64,000 nt of DNA from Forficula auricularia (lineage: Eukaryota; Arthropoda; Insecta; Dermaptera; Forficulidae), in the NCBI GenBank assembly GCA_024734495.1, contig JALMQS010000028.1:124001-188000 (forward strand). Reading direction: 5' to 3'. Shown piece by piece: positions 10,910-22,440 of the stretch; positions within the stretch are counted from its first letter, which is position 1, and the number at the start of each line of letters is the position of its first letter. The notes below the pieces were generated by a model. That model did not search any database. It was not told the DNA's origin and saw nothing but the letters and a program-made list of their open reading frames with translations. The position numbers and the translations under genes are program-made.

Positions 10910-11403
10910 AGGTTAAAAAATAAAATGAGAGATGGAGTCTTCTGTTTTTAAATAAAATAATTTTTAATTATTTCTAGAGACTATAGTTTCGAAGGCATTG
11001 CCTTCATCATCAGTCTATCACAAATATTTCAGAATTTAGTTACATTCAAATTAAGATTTATACATTAAAAATTTTGAAAAATATGTTTTTTCATGTTCCC
11101 TCTTGGGAGATTAGAATGTAAATAGAGCAATGTCAGGGTTACTCGTCTTCTTTTTGTTTAGGCTTTTTGTAAAGTGTTTTATCTTCTAATCGCCCAAGAA
11201 GAAACATAAAAAAAAAATAAAAAAACATTATATTTTTCAAAATTTTCAATGTATAAATCTTAATTTGAATGTAACTAAATACTGAAATATTTGTGATAGA
11301 CTGATGATGAAGGCAATGCCTTCGAAACTATAGTCTCTAGAAATAATTAAAAATTATTTTATTTAAAAACAGAAGACTCCATCTATCATTTTTTTTTCAA
11401 CCT
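10910..11403. mobile_element. Foldback element with hammerhead-like cores in both arms
   Basis: Arms of about 220 bp (10910-11130 and 11175-11403) are near-perfect reverse complements; the tips read AGGTT / AACCT. Both arms keep the motif CTGATGA - GAAGGC/GCCTTC hairpin - GAAAC: minus strand at 10986-11013, plus strand at 11301-11328. The GAAGGC/GCCTTC stem is a perfect 6 bp. Confidence 0.75.
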
Positions 11404-11816
11404 ATAATACTAAAATGTTTGTAAATTTAAAATAAAGGTCTACTGATAAATAAATTTAGAACTTTCTAGATTCAGAAATTCCGGTTCAAAAATGCAGGAA
11501 ATCAGGAAAAAATCTAATTATCATTTGAGAGCTATGAGTGCAATACAGTTCAAATGTTTACATTAATAGACTAAACATCTTTGCCAAATTTCAGAACTCT
11601 AGCTCAAAACGATCGCTAAGAAAAAATTCAAATCTAGAAAATTTACAAAGTGAGTCTTAAAAAATATTTACTTTTTTCTTCTATTTTGTTTTATCAGATG
11701 AGATTAAAATTAAACCTATACAAAATTTAGATTTGTTATGTTTGTTTTACTGAAAAAGATTAAACTTGAACCTAAGCTTAAATTACATAATATGTAAATT
11801 TATTAATCTTGATTTT

Positions 11817-12160
11817 CAGGACCGTCTTTACGCAAAGGCCTAATAGGCCGGGGCCTAGGGCCCCAGGCATGTTAGGGTTCCCCGGCATGTTAGGGTTCCC
11901 CGGCATCGTCTATAGTCTATACCCACTAAGTCCACACCTAATGAGTTAATAACTTTCAACAATTAACCGTAAGCCCCCAAACCTTCAGAACTACATACAC
12001 ATCGAGAGGCTGATATAAAATTTAAAAACCGACCATAAACTCTAAACCCATCTACCCCACACACATACACACACACAGCGAGTGACTAATAAAATTTACT
12101 AGTGCAGAGCTACTACTAGGGGCCCCAACCCCCCATCGATACCTGGGCCTAGGGCCGCAT
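11817..12160. repeat. GC-rich remnant, possibly a hAT-type MITE
   Basis: Starts CAGGACCGTCTTTACGCAAA, followed by CCTAATAGGCC and GGCCTAGGGCC, with a short tandem duplication of GGCATGTTAGGGTTCCCC. Near the far end GGGCCTAGGGCC recurs (about 12148-12159). Non-coding. The CAG... start and paired GGCCTAGGGCC blocks suggest a hAT-like MITE, but the right end is not defined. Confidence 0.45.
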
Positions 12161-12186
12161 ATTAAATATATATATATATATAATAA

Positions 12187-12267
12187 CGAGCTGCTCCAGG
12201 CGTGCCTTTGGCACGCCCTCTACAGCTCGCCCTTCCGGGCAGATGGCCCTGGCGGGCCGCGTCTCGG
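12187..12267 (+). other. GC-rich cloverleaf-like element, copy 1
   Basis: An abrupt GC-rich island in AT-rich DNA. It can fold into three hairpins: GCGTGCC/GGCACGC, GCCC/GGGC and GGCCC/GGGCC. A short CGAG/CTCG pairing closes them. The same architecture and much of the sequence recur at 38167-38244, both after TAACGAG. It is not tRNA-like in sequence (no B box). Function unknown; a structured non-coding RNA or a transposon end are both possible. Confidence 0.6.
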
Positions 12268-12289
12268 CATGTGATTATTAGGTCTGTAA

Positions 12290-13030
12290 TATATATTTGT
12301 AATATTTTGCCCCCTCTTTCGCCCCCACGCACTCATTTTGGCTATTGATTTTTACAGCATACATTTTATATAGTCTTAAAAACTAATATTACAAAATTTG
12401 ATCTATATCGGAGAGAGTATTAATTTTTTGCCCCCACTCACATTTTGGGAGGTTGAAATTATTTTTCAGATATTTGGAAATAAATAACTCTCATTTTTCT
12501 AAAGAGTAAATGTACAAAAAAGCTAAATATTTCTATATTTTGCTTCCCCCTCGTCCCCATACAGTCAATTTTGATAGTTGATTTTTACAGAAATAGTTTC
12601 TTAAAGTAATAAAGAATAACTCTACAAAATTTTATCAAGATAGGAGAGAGTTTTAATTTTTGCCCCCACTCACATTTTGGATAGTTGAGAGTCGAATTTC
12701 AAAAAATCCTGAAATTATTTTTTAGATATTTGTATTTAGAATTTTATTAAGAAAAAATCAAGTAGATATCTTATCGTTCTTAATTGAAAATGCATAATTA
12801 GTGTAAACACATTGCAAAGATATTTTGCCCCTTTTGACCCCTTTAGAGGTCGAATTTCAAAAAATCCTGAAATATTTTTTTAGATATTTTAATTTAGTAT
12901 TTTTATAAGTAAAAAGCAAGTAGATATTTTATCGTCCTTAAGAGATATCGCATAACCAGTGAAAACACACTTTGCCCCCTTTGACCCCCTTAGGGGTCGA
13001 ATTTCGAAAAATCCTTCCTTTGTGAGCCCC
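12290..13030. repeat. Degenerate tandem-like C-rich repeats
   Basis: Blocks such as TTTTGCCCCC, TGATTTTTACAG, CCCCCACTCACATTTTGG and GTCGAATTTCAAAAAATCC recur with spacings of roughly 120-240 bp. No coding capacity. Confidence 0.55.
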
Positions 13031-13686
13031 TATGTCATAGATGTAATATCCTCTCAATATTTTATGTTTCTATGTCCAGTGGTTCTGGCTGTTTTGATGA
13101 TGAGTGAGTGAGTGAGTGTATCGGGCAAAGAAAGAACTTTATATAATATATATAGATTTTCTTTCTTTAATTATTTAATAACTTATTTTTATTCTATTTA
13201 TCACAAATTTCTTGATCAACTAAGGGAATTCGGATTTACTTACTGCTACTTACTTATAATAATTCTTAAGTATTTATTCTAAGGTTAAAAACTAAAACCT
13301 GATGGATAAAATTCAACAGAGAAATGAAATAATATTATTAAAATTTGCATTAATTTCTAAAAACAAGAATTTTAGTTTTTATGGATAATACCTACGCCTC
13401 CATCCTTACGATTGATCCATTTTTCCTTCGCTTTGGAAATGCAAGAGTCTTTCGAGGTTAGCGACCTCTTTATAACGTAGTTTCGGCGGCCCGCTTGCTA
13501 GCCAGGAGGCACGCCCCCTGGACCCTCAGCCCATTGAACCCCACCCTCACCCCCACTCCATTATTACGAGTCATCACTTATGTATTCCTCATTAAATTAT
13601 TTGGTTACTTCCAAAATTTGTCAATTCTACTAAATAGTTATTATATATATTATAGTTAAAAAATGTATAATTTATTTACCATAGCC

Positions 13687-13937
13687 CAGAGTTTCTCAAC
13701 CTTTTTTGGCCCACGGAATAGTAAAATTTGTAAAAAATTCGCGGACCAGTGATATTTTTTTAACAACAAAATTTTACAGGTATTAAAGAACTACTACATA
13801 AGTTGATTTTAACATTTTTATTATCATTTACTTACAATAATATTTAAATGTAAAGATATGTAATTATATACATATGCAGACTAGTAAAATTTCTCCGCGG
13901 ACGCAGACTCTACCGGACCAGCGGTTGAGAATAGCTG
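13687..13937. mobile_element. hAT MITE (251 bp)
   Basis: The left end CAGAGTTTCTCAACC pairs with the right end GGTTGAGAATAGCTG. The flanks carry an 8-bp target duplication, CCATAGCC on the left and CCCTAGCC on the right (7/8), as expected for hAT elements. No coding sequence, so it is non-autonomous. Confidence 0.85.
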
Positions 13938-13945
13938 CCCTAGCC

Positions 13946-16379
13946 TATTCTAGAAACGACACTGCACTTTATTATTTTTCTAGACTATAGCGGTATGTTT
14001 TTTGTCAGTGTATTTTTATTCGATTTAAATAAGGACAATATTTGTATAATTAACAAATAATAAATCCGAAAAAATTGGGAATTGTTTCCGTATTGTAGTT
14101 CCGCCACTGGTTCGACTGTATGTATCATTTATATATGTATCAAACTGTAAATTTGAAGAAAAGTAAAACTTTTTCAAGATTCGGTGCGCAGTTTGCGGTT
14201 TCGTTGAATTAATAATTTGATGATAAATATCTAGATCATTCTATCTCCATCATTTTTAGTCTTTTTCTTCGATCAGATTCTAATCAAACAATTGCTCATT
14301 CGCCGATTTATTAAATATTAAAAAAATGAAAAATTATTTACATTAGAGACTCTTTGTGAAACACCACTATAACCCGTTAAATAATAATTCCTTTGTTTAA
14401 TATGTTTCACTATAAACCAACACCGCTTTCCCTAAACTTTATTAGAGACGCCTTTATAATTAATTAATAATAAACTTAAATATAAAATAGATTGTTCATT
14501 TATGCCTATATATTATAACATTGATTTAAAACCTGAATAAAATCATTCCAAAAATTATGTTTTATTTATTTTTGAACCAGAAGTTCTAAAGCTAGAAAGC
14601 CCAAAATCTAATTAGCTCCCTGTAGAAATTTGAAACTTGTTGATGGAGAGAAACGGTTGATATATATTATACAAAGTGTCACATTTCATTGCTCTTACTC
14701 CATGTATGAAAATTCACCTTTTCTTCTGATTTTTTGCTTTGTTAAGTGAAGTTCTGAAGGTAGCCTAAATTTTAAAGAATTCTTAGATTTGACAAAAAAT
14801 CACACACCTTTTAGCACCAGAACAACCTTTACATTTTTTTTATTTTTTCTCCTTGTTTCGGACATTTCTAAAAACGATAAAAATATAATTTTCAAATGAA
14901 TTCAATACCTCAGTACGCTCGAGAATGAAACGAAGTCTCATAGGCGATTAGAGAAAATGTAAAACGTGTTTGCCTGATTCTAGATCAACTAAATTTAGTG
15001 AGAATTCTGTTCAGAATAAATATCTTTTCTTTTGTTTTTTGAGTTTTCTATTTAATTCAATTCTAAAAAAAGGGGCAGCTAATTTGATATTCTGAGGACA
15101 TCGCACTCTCTGTGTTTTTATTTACAAAAGTTTCTATCTCCAATTGATTAGGTCTTCTCTTATTTAGTAAATTTTAACTCTGCCTTGCGTTCATCCTTTT
15201 AATATTAAGAAATGAGATGCTTAATTCAAACAATATCCTTCATTAGCAGTTTTTCTCTTCGGAAACTGTAATTCTAATGATTCTTTAATGATGCTCTTAA
15301 TTGTGCCTTATGGCAAGGTACTTTTGGAGAATTATTGGCGCCTAGATACCGAAAAGTAATAGTAAGGAGGTTGCATCTCTACTTTCCCTTTCAGCTTGGT
15401 CCCATGAGTCCCGTACAAAAGATTGATCTGAGTTCTTGTTCATTTTATCTCGATTCAAGTCTCAATACTATAAATTAAGTAAATCCGAGAATTAGATGAT
15501 TACTTTTTGAAAAGATATCTGTTAGGGAAGTCATTTTTTTTATTCTTTTTTTTATTTTAACCTTTGATTTAATTCCAAGTTTTACACCCATCCTTAATCT
15601 TAATTCGGTTCAAAGCGGATTAGGATTTAGAACATCATCAAATGGAATGGTAGGCTACTGAAGCTTGCAGGGCGTATGAAAATTGAATTCACGAAATTTA
15701 TTTTTGTTTATTCGTTTCTTTGAAAGGTGGAAAATTGTAACTCAACCAGGATTTTCTTATCTGTTTCGATAATTTAGGAATACAGAGTCATATAAATTTT
15801 ATAGTCCTAAAATTTTTAAATTTCTTTTATGAAAAACCTTATTTGGACTTTTAGGAACTTCAAATTCAAAATCCATTCAGAAAATCAGAAAAATCCGAAT
15901 CATTATTTGAAAATCGTTCGAATGCACAAACGTTTCTATCAATAATCTAAATTTTTTAGCTAAGTTCAGTTTTTTATTTAGAAAATTATATTTTCCTCAA
16001 TTCAAAATCGTTTTTTTTTAATTCAAAATTTATTTTTATGTTTTCTTCAAATTTACTCTCAGTTCGTATCATTTATGTGAGAGATCAAGTTATCGATAAA
16101 AATATATTTAAATTTTATAAGAAAATCACAAATGGAGGTGATCTATTAGGTCCGAGATGGAATGGATTATTTTTAATTATAAGTCAAAATGGATGTTATT
16201 TACCTCTTCGGGAATGGAACCCAAGTGCCAATAATAGCAATCGGCTAATCTGTGAAAATTAAAAACTATCCATTTTTCAGATTATCGTAGCTCATAAACT
16301 AAATAGTATAAACACTTAAAATCTAATTTTTATCAAAATCGAAAATTGTATTAAAATTTTAAAATAATGATTATTTTAG
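13946..16379. other. AT-rich stretch, no gene; one dispersed repeat block
   Basis: At 14485-14595 the blocks TGTTCATTTATGCCTATAT and TTTTGAACCAGAAGTTCTA match the reverse complement of about 36150-36260, and more distantly 53020-53110. The rest holds nothing I recognise. Confidence 0.5.
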
Positions 16380-16600
16380 GAAGGGTTGAAAATAAAAAGT
16401 ATTTTTTTGCAACGAAATTTTCTCTGGAGAGAGACAGACTGGTAGAAACTTTAATTGAATGTAATGGAAGGAAAGGAGGAAGGATTCCAATAAATTACAC
16501 CTTATTTTATATGTGTTAATTTTTTCTTTCCTCACTACCTCTGGGCTGCCTTCCATTACATTCAATAAAAAGTATTGTTTTACAATGAGTTGTGAATTAT
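16380..16600. repeat. Snapback repeat, family with 19255-19480 and 56435-56690
   Basis: GAATGTAATGGAAGG on the left is the inverse of CCTTCCATTACATTC on the right, with CACCTTATTT and TGTGTTAATTTTTTC between. GGGCTGCCTTCCATTACATT and the CTCTGGAGAGAGACAGACTGG block are shared with the other two copies. No coding capacity; probably the end of a foldback or retroelement. Confidence 0.6.
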
Positions 16601-16815
16601 CCCCATAAAGATCTCTTTAATTAAAATAGGCTAAATTGTTTTAAATTTAATTTATTTTAAAATTACTGTGTGAGAGAGTCTCAAAGTGGCCAATATTGAA
16701 GAATTTTCGTATCTGTCGGTTTTCAGAGGTACTAATCTTAAAATTATGAAAAAATTTCGCAAATTCATTTATCCCCTTCTTATCAACGTTATATAAAAAA
16801 TATTGATATCTTAAG

Positions 16816-17049
16816 CAGGGGTGTCAAACCCCCTAGTTTCATGACCCCCCTCCCCCCAGTTTCATGTGAAGAACCCCTTCAATTTATTCTCTTCTAAAGA
16901 ATTAGAAGAACTTTTTATTTCCTTTTGTTGAAGTCTTGGCCGTTTTTATTTTTCCTAAAATGCAAAAATTTTCACCCCCCCTCCTCTAGGCCTGAAATTG
17001 CAATGACGCACTCTGCGTCTTAATTTCCACCCTCTTATGGGCACCCCTG
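16816..17049. mobile_element. Candidate hAT MITE
   Basis: The left end CAGGGGTGTCAAACC and the right end GCACCCCTG are inverted and match the CAGGGGTGTC termini of the hAT elements at 26794 and 50684. Flanking 8-mers (ATCTTAAG / TCTCAACA) do not match well, so the target duplication is decayed or the ends are slightly off. Confidence 0.5.
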
Positions 17050-17243
17050 TCTCAACAATTTTGGAAGATATAAGGTATGAAACCGTCTGTATATGAGTCC
17101 GACTGGTCGGCTTATTTCTTAATTTTGGTTTGTATAATAATAATAATATTTATTTTGAATAGACTCAATACAAATACAGTATACAAAAAGTTTTTAGAAT
17201 AACAAAATTGTGATTCTCATGCATTAGAAATACATCAAAGAAC

Positions 17244-17521
17244 AGTCTGTCTCCTTGGTGTAATGGTCAGCATATCTGGCTGGCAACCCGGAGGTCTCGG
17301 GTTCGATTCCCGGCTATACCCAGACAATTTTTCTGTAAGTATAGGGTCTGGTAATAAAAATTAAGTGGGAGATAAATTTAACTTAATTTATCGCACGGAG
17401 AATTTACCACTGCTCGAAGCCCTTAAAAAACTTAGTAAATTGGATTATATCTAACTTTCTGAGATTTGGCTCGTGATTCTGGCTTCTTTCCTTCTACTCT
17501 GTTCTTACCACGATGGAGGGG
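17244..17521 (+). mobile_element. tRNA-derived SINE, copy B, 3'-truncated
   Basis: The tRNA-like head has TGGTGTAATGGTCAG and GGTTCGATTCCCGG, closer to a real tRNA than copy A. It is followed by the tail beginning ATTAAGTGGGAGATAAATTT. The tail stops after CACGATGGAGGG, where a different sequence takes over; a 35-bp inverted match of that sequence lies at about 17900-17935. Copy A runs about 80 bp further. Confidence 0.85.
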
Positions 17522-18000
17522 TTTCAGAATGAAAGTAATGAGTTTATATAAATCTTTTCTATATATTACATTATAATTAGATATTTGACCCTTATGTGAG
17601 GTCATCATATATCCCATCATTTTTTATTTACAAACAGAAAAATCCAAATTAGAATCTAATTACTTTTAAATCACATGCATTTTTTTCATTCAATCAAATT
17701 ATACAAATTCTTAATAAAAATTTCAAAAAAGTTTCTATACATTAAGTTCAAGAAAACAACTGTTGGCTCATATCACACAGGATAGATGTATAAATATTGG
17801 AAAGAAACATACAATCTCTTTTAAAATTGATAGCCTTATCACCTGCTATTTTTTATATATAGCATTTCGGCTATGGATCTTTTATAGTAGTTATCAAGAT
17901 TTATATAAACACATTACTTTCATTCTGAAACTTTTGGGTCCAGGCACGTTATAAATTCGCATGAAGCTAAAAGAAATTTTTATTTTTGACAAGGCTTGGT
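17522..18000. other. AT-rich, short inverted repeat only
   Basis: TTTCAGAATGAAAGTAATG (about 17521) is repeated in reverse near 17915-17933 (CATTACTTTCATTCTGAAA). No gene seen. Confidence 0.5.
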
Positions 18001-18240
18001 TCGATCACATATGTGTACCGCATTTTGTGTATAACTGTAAGTCTCAATAACCAACTTGGTCAACTTATAATTTTTTATAAAAAAATATATCAATTAACAT
18101 CCATTTGTAAAAATTTGTTTAGCCTAATTGACTGAAGATGGCCAAATAAAATTCAGGCCGAAACGTCTCATTAAAGGTGTTTTATTGAACCCAGTGATTC
18201 CATCTTTGGCTGATACCTCCTCCTTCATCTAGTATAGTTT
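18000..18240 (+). repeat. Hammerhead-bearing repeat, related to 58190-58375
   Basis: CTGAAGA at 18132-18138 is followed by GGCC ... GGCC (stem) and GAAACGTC from 18160. The related copy at 58190-58375 keeps GACCGAAACGTCTTATT and the surrounding sequence (AACCAAC.TT..TCAACTT upstream, TTTTATATTGAA downstream) but has lost CTGANGA. Confidence 0.6.
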
Positions 18241-19040
18241 CATCACAGCCACGAACTCTTACAATAGAATAGACTAGTTTGTGAATTTTAACTTTTTTTA
18301 AATATACTTACTTAGTGTAAGAAATTATTATACTATTATAAAAAAAATACAAATATTCAGCAGGTTTAAAAAGTACAAAAATGGATTAGTGGTCAAATTT
18401 GTATGCACACTCTTTGAATTAATGCTTTTACATGTATACCCTTATATTATTTTTAAGCCAACTGATAGAAGCTATTTATAGCTAGAGATCTTTTGAAAGG
18501 GACTTACTTATAACATACTAGTATCCCTTTGAAGTGGCCCATTCAGGCATTTATCCCTTCAACATTTCAAATTGAACAGACCTTAATCATGTCATTCACG
18601 ACTAGTAGTAATAAACTTGACACAAGTCGGAGTCAGGAGGCTTTCAATCCAACCCCCACCTAAAATAATAACTTCAAATAGACATCTATATCGCTATTTA
18701 GTGGAGGCAATTTATGTTTTATTATCCAATGTATCATAGTATTTCTTCCACAATAATTTATTTATTAATTTAATTTCGAATAAACGTTTTATGTGGATAA
18801 TATAAACTCAACAGAGTATCGATATTATCGATTATATTATTTATTTATATAGAGAAGTAAAGAAAAGTGAAATTAAAGGAAAGAGACGCGCATGGTTCTT
18901 TAATGAAAAGCGCTTAAATAAATAACTACCTAACGGCGGTCTATTCACTATGGTACAATCAATACCGTCATTTTAAATTATTAAACAAGATTGAAAAAAA
19001 GATAGAGAGAGAGAGAAAGTGGATGGGTGTGAGGGAGATG
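18240..19040. other. AT-rich stretch, no gene seen
   Basis: No coding signal and no recognised repeat. Confidence 0.45.
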
Positions 19041-19160
19041 TGTTATTCCAGGATGACATCGTTCGGGAAATTCCAGACATAAAAAATTTCTAATAAGATT
19101 CATTAGAAAATATTTTGGTTAATTTCACTTACCGTTGTTATTCCAACAACAGATAAAAAA
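19040..19160. repeat. Dispersed repeat shared with 20760-20880
   Basis: GATGACATCGTTCGGGAAAT, CAGACATAAAAAAT and GTTGTTATTC occur in the same order near 20760-20880. Identity falls away inside the unit. Class unknown. Confidence 0.6.
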
Positions 19161-19254
19161 TAAAAGAAATTAGATAGGTTCTTTAATAAAATATTTGAAA
19201 ATGGTGTTTTATATACCTAATAGTAAAAAAACATAAAAAAACACATTTATTCAA

Positions 19255-19480
19255 AGTAGGTAATGGAAGGCATCCCAGGAGTAGTGAAGAAAGAAAAAAT
19301 TAACACATATCCAATTAAGCGTGAAAACAAATGGTTTGAAGGGAAATGAGGAAGGAATCCAATAAATTACACCTTATTTCAATATGTGTTAATTTTTTCA
19401 TTCCTCACTACCCCTGGGCTGCCTTCCATTACTTTCAATTAAAAGTTCTACCAGTCCGTCTCTCTCCAGACAAAATTCCG
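19255..19480. repeat. Snapback repeat, second copy
   Basis: AATGGAAGGCATCCCAGGAG on the left is the inverse of a CTGGGCTGCCTTCCATTA block on the right. Both arms include AAAAAATTAACACATAT or its complement. It ends with TTCTACCAGTCCGTCTCTCT, shared with 56435-56690. Confidence 0.65.
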
Positions 19481-19944
19481 TGCAAATACATTTATTCATT
19501 TTTTGTAAGACCTGAAGGGCAAAACCTCTTTAGGTAGATCCTAAGTGAAGTATTTTTTTTATTAATATTTCCATTAGAAAATCCCATCTGAAGAACGGGG
19601 TAAGTCCATTTTTTGGAAATTAGCTTATGCCCATTCTGTTGGCCAGACATCGTCACTACAGGTCAGTTAAATCACTTTCAAATAACGCATTAAATCACCG
19701 AGATTCGCAGGTATTTATTTTTAAAGGAAACAGAAAGAACGTTCCAAGTCTGCCTTTTTTCATAATTTAACTGTAGTTGTCATTTTTTAAAATGTACTTC
19801 CTTTATAAGAAATTAATTGTGATCATATAATTAATTATATTTCTTACTCTCGATTAGGTTGTTTTAAGTTTTTTTTTTTTTTTTTAATTGAAAGTTTAAA
19901 TTTGTTCTCTTGAAAAATTTACGAAAAGTGATTTACTCCGTTTT

Positions 19945-20048
19945 TTCGTGGGGTCTTATTGGTGTAGAGACCAAATTATTGCTAGTGGGCCGGGCTTGAA
20001 CCCGGGATTGATTCGTAGTTAAAGACTAACCACTCTGACAACCTGACT
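19945..20048 (-). repeat. tRNA-like SINE head or tRNA pseudogene
   Basis: On the minus strand GTCAGGTTGTCAGAGTGGTT is followed by CCCGGGTTCAAGCCCGGCCC. These are a good A-box region and a perfect T-arm/B-box, resembling tRNA-Leu or Ser. The 5' and 3' ends do not pair as an acceptor stem and the sequence continues into AT-rich DNA, so I do not call a functional tRNA gene. Confidence 0.55.
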
Positions 20049-20342
20049 TTTACTTTAAAATGTACCTACTAAATAAATAAATCGGAAATTAATTTTCTTT
20101 AGTACCAGAAAATTTCTAGTAATTTAATTAAAAGCACTTACGATTTTATTTTTAATCATGTTGAATTCTGAAGAAAAATTTATTTTCTCTTTTTATTTCA
20201 TTTAGAAATAAAAATGTGATTCTTAAAAATATATTTTTAATATACGTATAATTCGCAATACAGTTGCTGGATGTTGTTCTCTTAATTTATTATTTAAAAA
20301 TATTTTTTGAAACAATTCGGAGGCCTTGGGGAACTTTTTGAA

Positions 20343-20501
20343 GATGTAATTCAATATGAACAACACTAATTAATTGTGAGTTAGTATTTTATTATGTCAG
20401 CGGTGTTTTTAGGTAGTACAAATTGTCCACCTAAAAACACCATTGATATAATAAAATACTAACTCACAATTAATTAGTGTTGTTCATATTGAATTACATC
20501 A
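20343..20501. repeat. Near-perfect 73-bp-arm hairpin
   Basis: The left arm (20343-20415) and right arm (20429-20501) are almost exact reverse complements around a ~13-bp loop. The arms include CAACACTAATTAATTGTGAG and AGTATTTTATTAT. The tight loop fits a snapback MITE or a recent inverted duplication. Confidence 0.85.
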
Positions 20502-20759
20502 TATATTTTTAATTCAACTTTCCTTCAGTCCATATAAACTATATTTTTATTTTAATGCCTTTAGTCTTTGATATTTGCAGTTGACTTTGAGTGAACAGAA
20601 ACACTTATTTTTAAGAGTTTTATGTAGTTTTAGTTTTGTACTAAATATTGACGGTTTTTGATAGTTTTGATGACAATATTCATTCATTCTTTAAGTGAAT
20701 ATTATTAAGTAAAAAACTATAAAAATAGATAGTGGAAGAAAAAGAGATTCATAATTCTT

Positions 20760-20880
20760 TGATGACATCGTTCGGGAAATTTCAGACATAAAAAATCCCA
20801 AAGATTGATTAAAAAACTTTTTGGTTATTTTCAATTGCAGTTGTTATTCTAATAAAAGTAAAAAAGTAAAAAAAAGTTAA
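20760..20880. repeat. Second copy of the 19040-19160 repeat
   Basis: Shares GATGACATCGTTCGGGAAAT and CAGACATAAAAAAT with the first copy. Confidence 0.6.
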
Positions 20881-21779
20881 ATTTAATCGGTACTATAAAT
20901 GAAATATACTTGAGTTTTTCATCAGGAAAAAACAAAAATAAATATGGCAATGGCAATTAAAAAACAAAAAATACCTCTAAAAGTGAATTCGTAAATATCT
21001 AGAGAGATAATGAATATCGCTCGAAGCTGATCTTTTTTGTAGGATATTCATAAATTAACCAGCTTTTGTGTATTCACCTACTGCAATGAAAGATAGACAG
21101 AGAATAAATTCGAGTTGCAAAAAATAATTTTTTGGGAAATAGCGAGGATCAATTTCAAAAAATCCACTCTCGAATAATCCGAAGGATAGACCTGTTCACA
21201 CGTTTCTTTTAACAGAATTGAAACGTATGATACAAAGGGAGGTAGATGAAATATATATTCTACAAACATAATTTTGTTTTTCAGCAGGCAGAAGGGTTGG
21301 TTAGATTTGGGGAGTGAGGAGAAGTTTTATTTTTCCTGTGTTAACTTCTGTTCTCGTTGACGGTTTGAAAAATAAAATCCAATACCAAATACATATACAC
21401 AAAAATAAAATCCAATACCAAATACATAAAGGTGTAAATGGTCATAATTTTTCGAATAATGGATTTGGGATATGAAATATGAGTCCATGTAAATTTTCAA
21501 ATTTTTTCGACTATGTACATACAAGGAAACTTTCTTTTTGTTTTTTTGCCCATAACTTCTTGAAAAATGGACTATATTAGACCATTTTTTTTAAAAAAAT
21601 TTGTTTTTTATGTACTTTTCAGAAAAAAATATGTAAAAATTATTACAATCGATTTTTTTGTTTGAAAATTTAAATAATTTTTTTTGAAAGTGAGTATTTA
21701 ATTCTTTTGTAAATTTGTTATCTCGAAATTGTATTTATTATTATTATATATTAAAAAAAAATAGTAATTGTCAAGATCC

Positions 21780-22090
21780 CACAATCAGACCGCTCTTCAA
21801 AATTGTTCATAAAGAGAAACAAAGAGGTTGTCCTCTGCTTGATGCAAATATATGTACATACACACATTGGTATATACAAAAATATATATATATGTAAATA
21901 TAATTTTTATTTGTTTGAGACTATAGTTTCGAAGGCTTGGCCTTTTATCATCAGTCTTTTTTAATTATAAATATTATTTTTCATGGGGCAAATATCCAAG
22001 CGATAGTGGCCTCATGAAAAAATAATATTTATAATTAAAAAAACTGATGATGAGGGCCAAGCCTTCGAAACTACAGTCTCAAACAAATAA
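21780..22090. mobile_element. Foldback with hammerhead-like cores (AAACAAAGAGG family)
   Basis: The outer sequence CATAAAGAGAAACAAAGAGG then TTGTCCTCTGCTTGATGCAA recurs at 61540 and, inverted, at 61810, 62560 and 22810. The palindrome proper is 21909-21985 with 22012-22088. The right arm has CTGATGA (22044), stem GAGGGC/GCCTTC and GAAAC (22067); the left arm has the minus-strand equivalent at 21926-21954. No protein. Confidence 0.75.
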
Positions 22091-22139
22091 ATAATATATA
22101 TATATATGGATGAGGGGTGAACCGCGACCTAATATGCTG

Positions 22140-22440
22140 TACAGCTACTTCCACTTGTACTTCCAAATATTTCCAAGTACTTCCAAATATTTCCAAGCAA
22201 TTCCAAATATTTCCAAGTAATTCCAAATATTTCCAAGTACTTCAAAATATTTCCAAATACTTCAAAATATTTCCAAGCACTTCCAAATATTTCCAAGTAC
22301 TTCCAAGTATTCCCAAGTACTTTTAAATATTTCCAAGTACTGTCACACCTACTTCCAATCGCGGATCACTTCCAAATATTGATCCATAGTACTTCCAATA
22401 TATTTCCAAGTACTTTTAAATATTTCCAACAGAGGTGTAC
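22140..22440. repeat. 20-bp minisatellite TTCCAAATATTTCCAAGTAC
   Basis: About a dozen diverged copies of the 20-bp unit. An apparent reading frame across 22117-22326 merely translates the repeat (KYFQVLP-type heptads) and is not a gene. Confidence 0.9.

Noticed and set aside
22117..22326. 69-codon frame rich in KYFQ/LPNIS
   Set aside because: It simply translates the 20-bp minisatellite; unit length and composition explain it fully.
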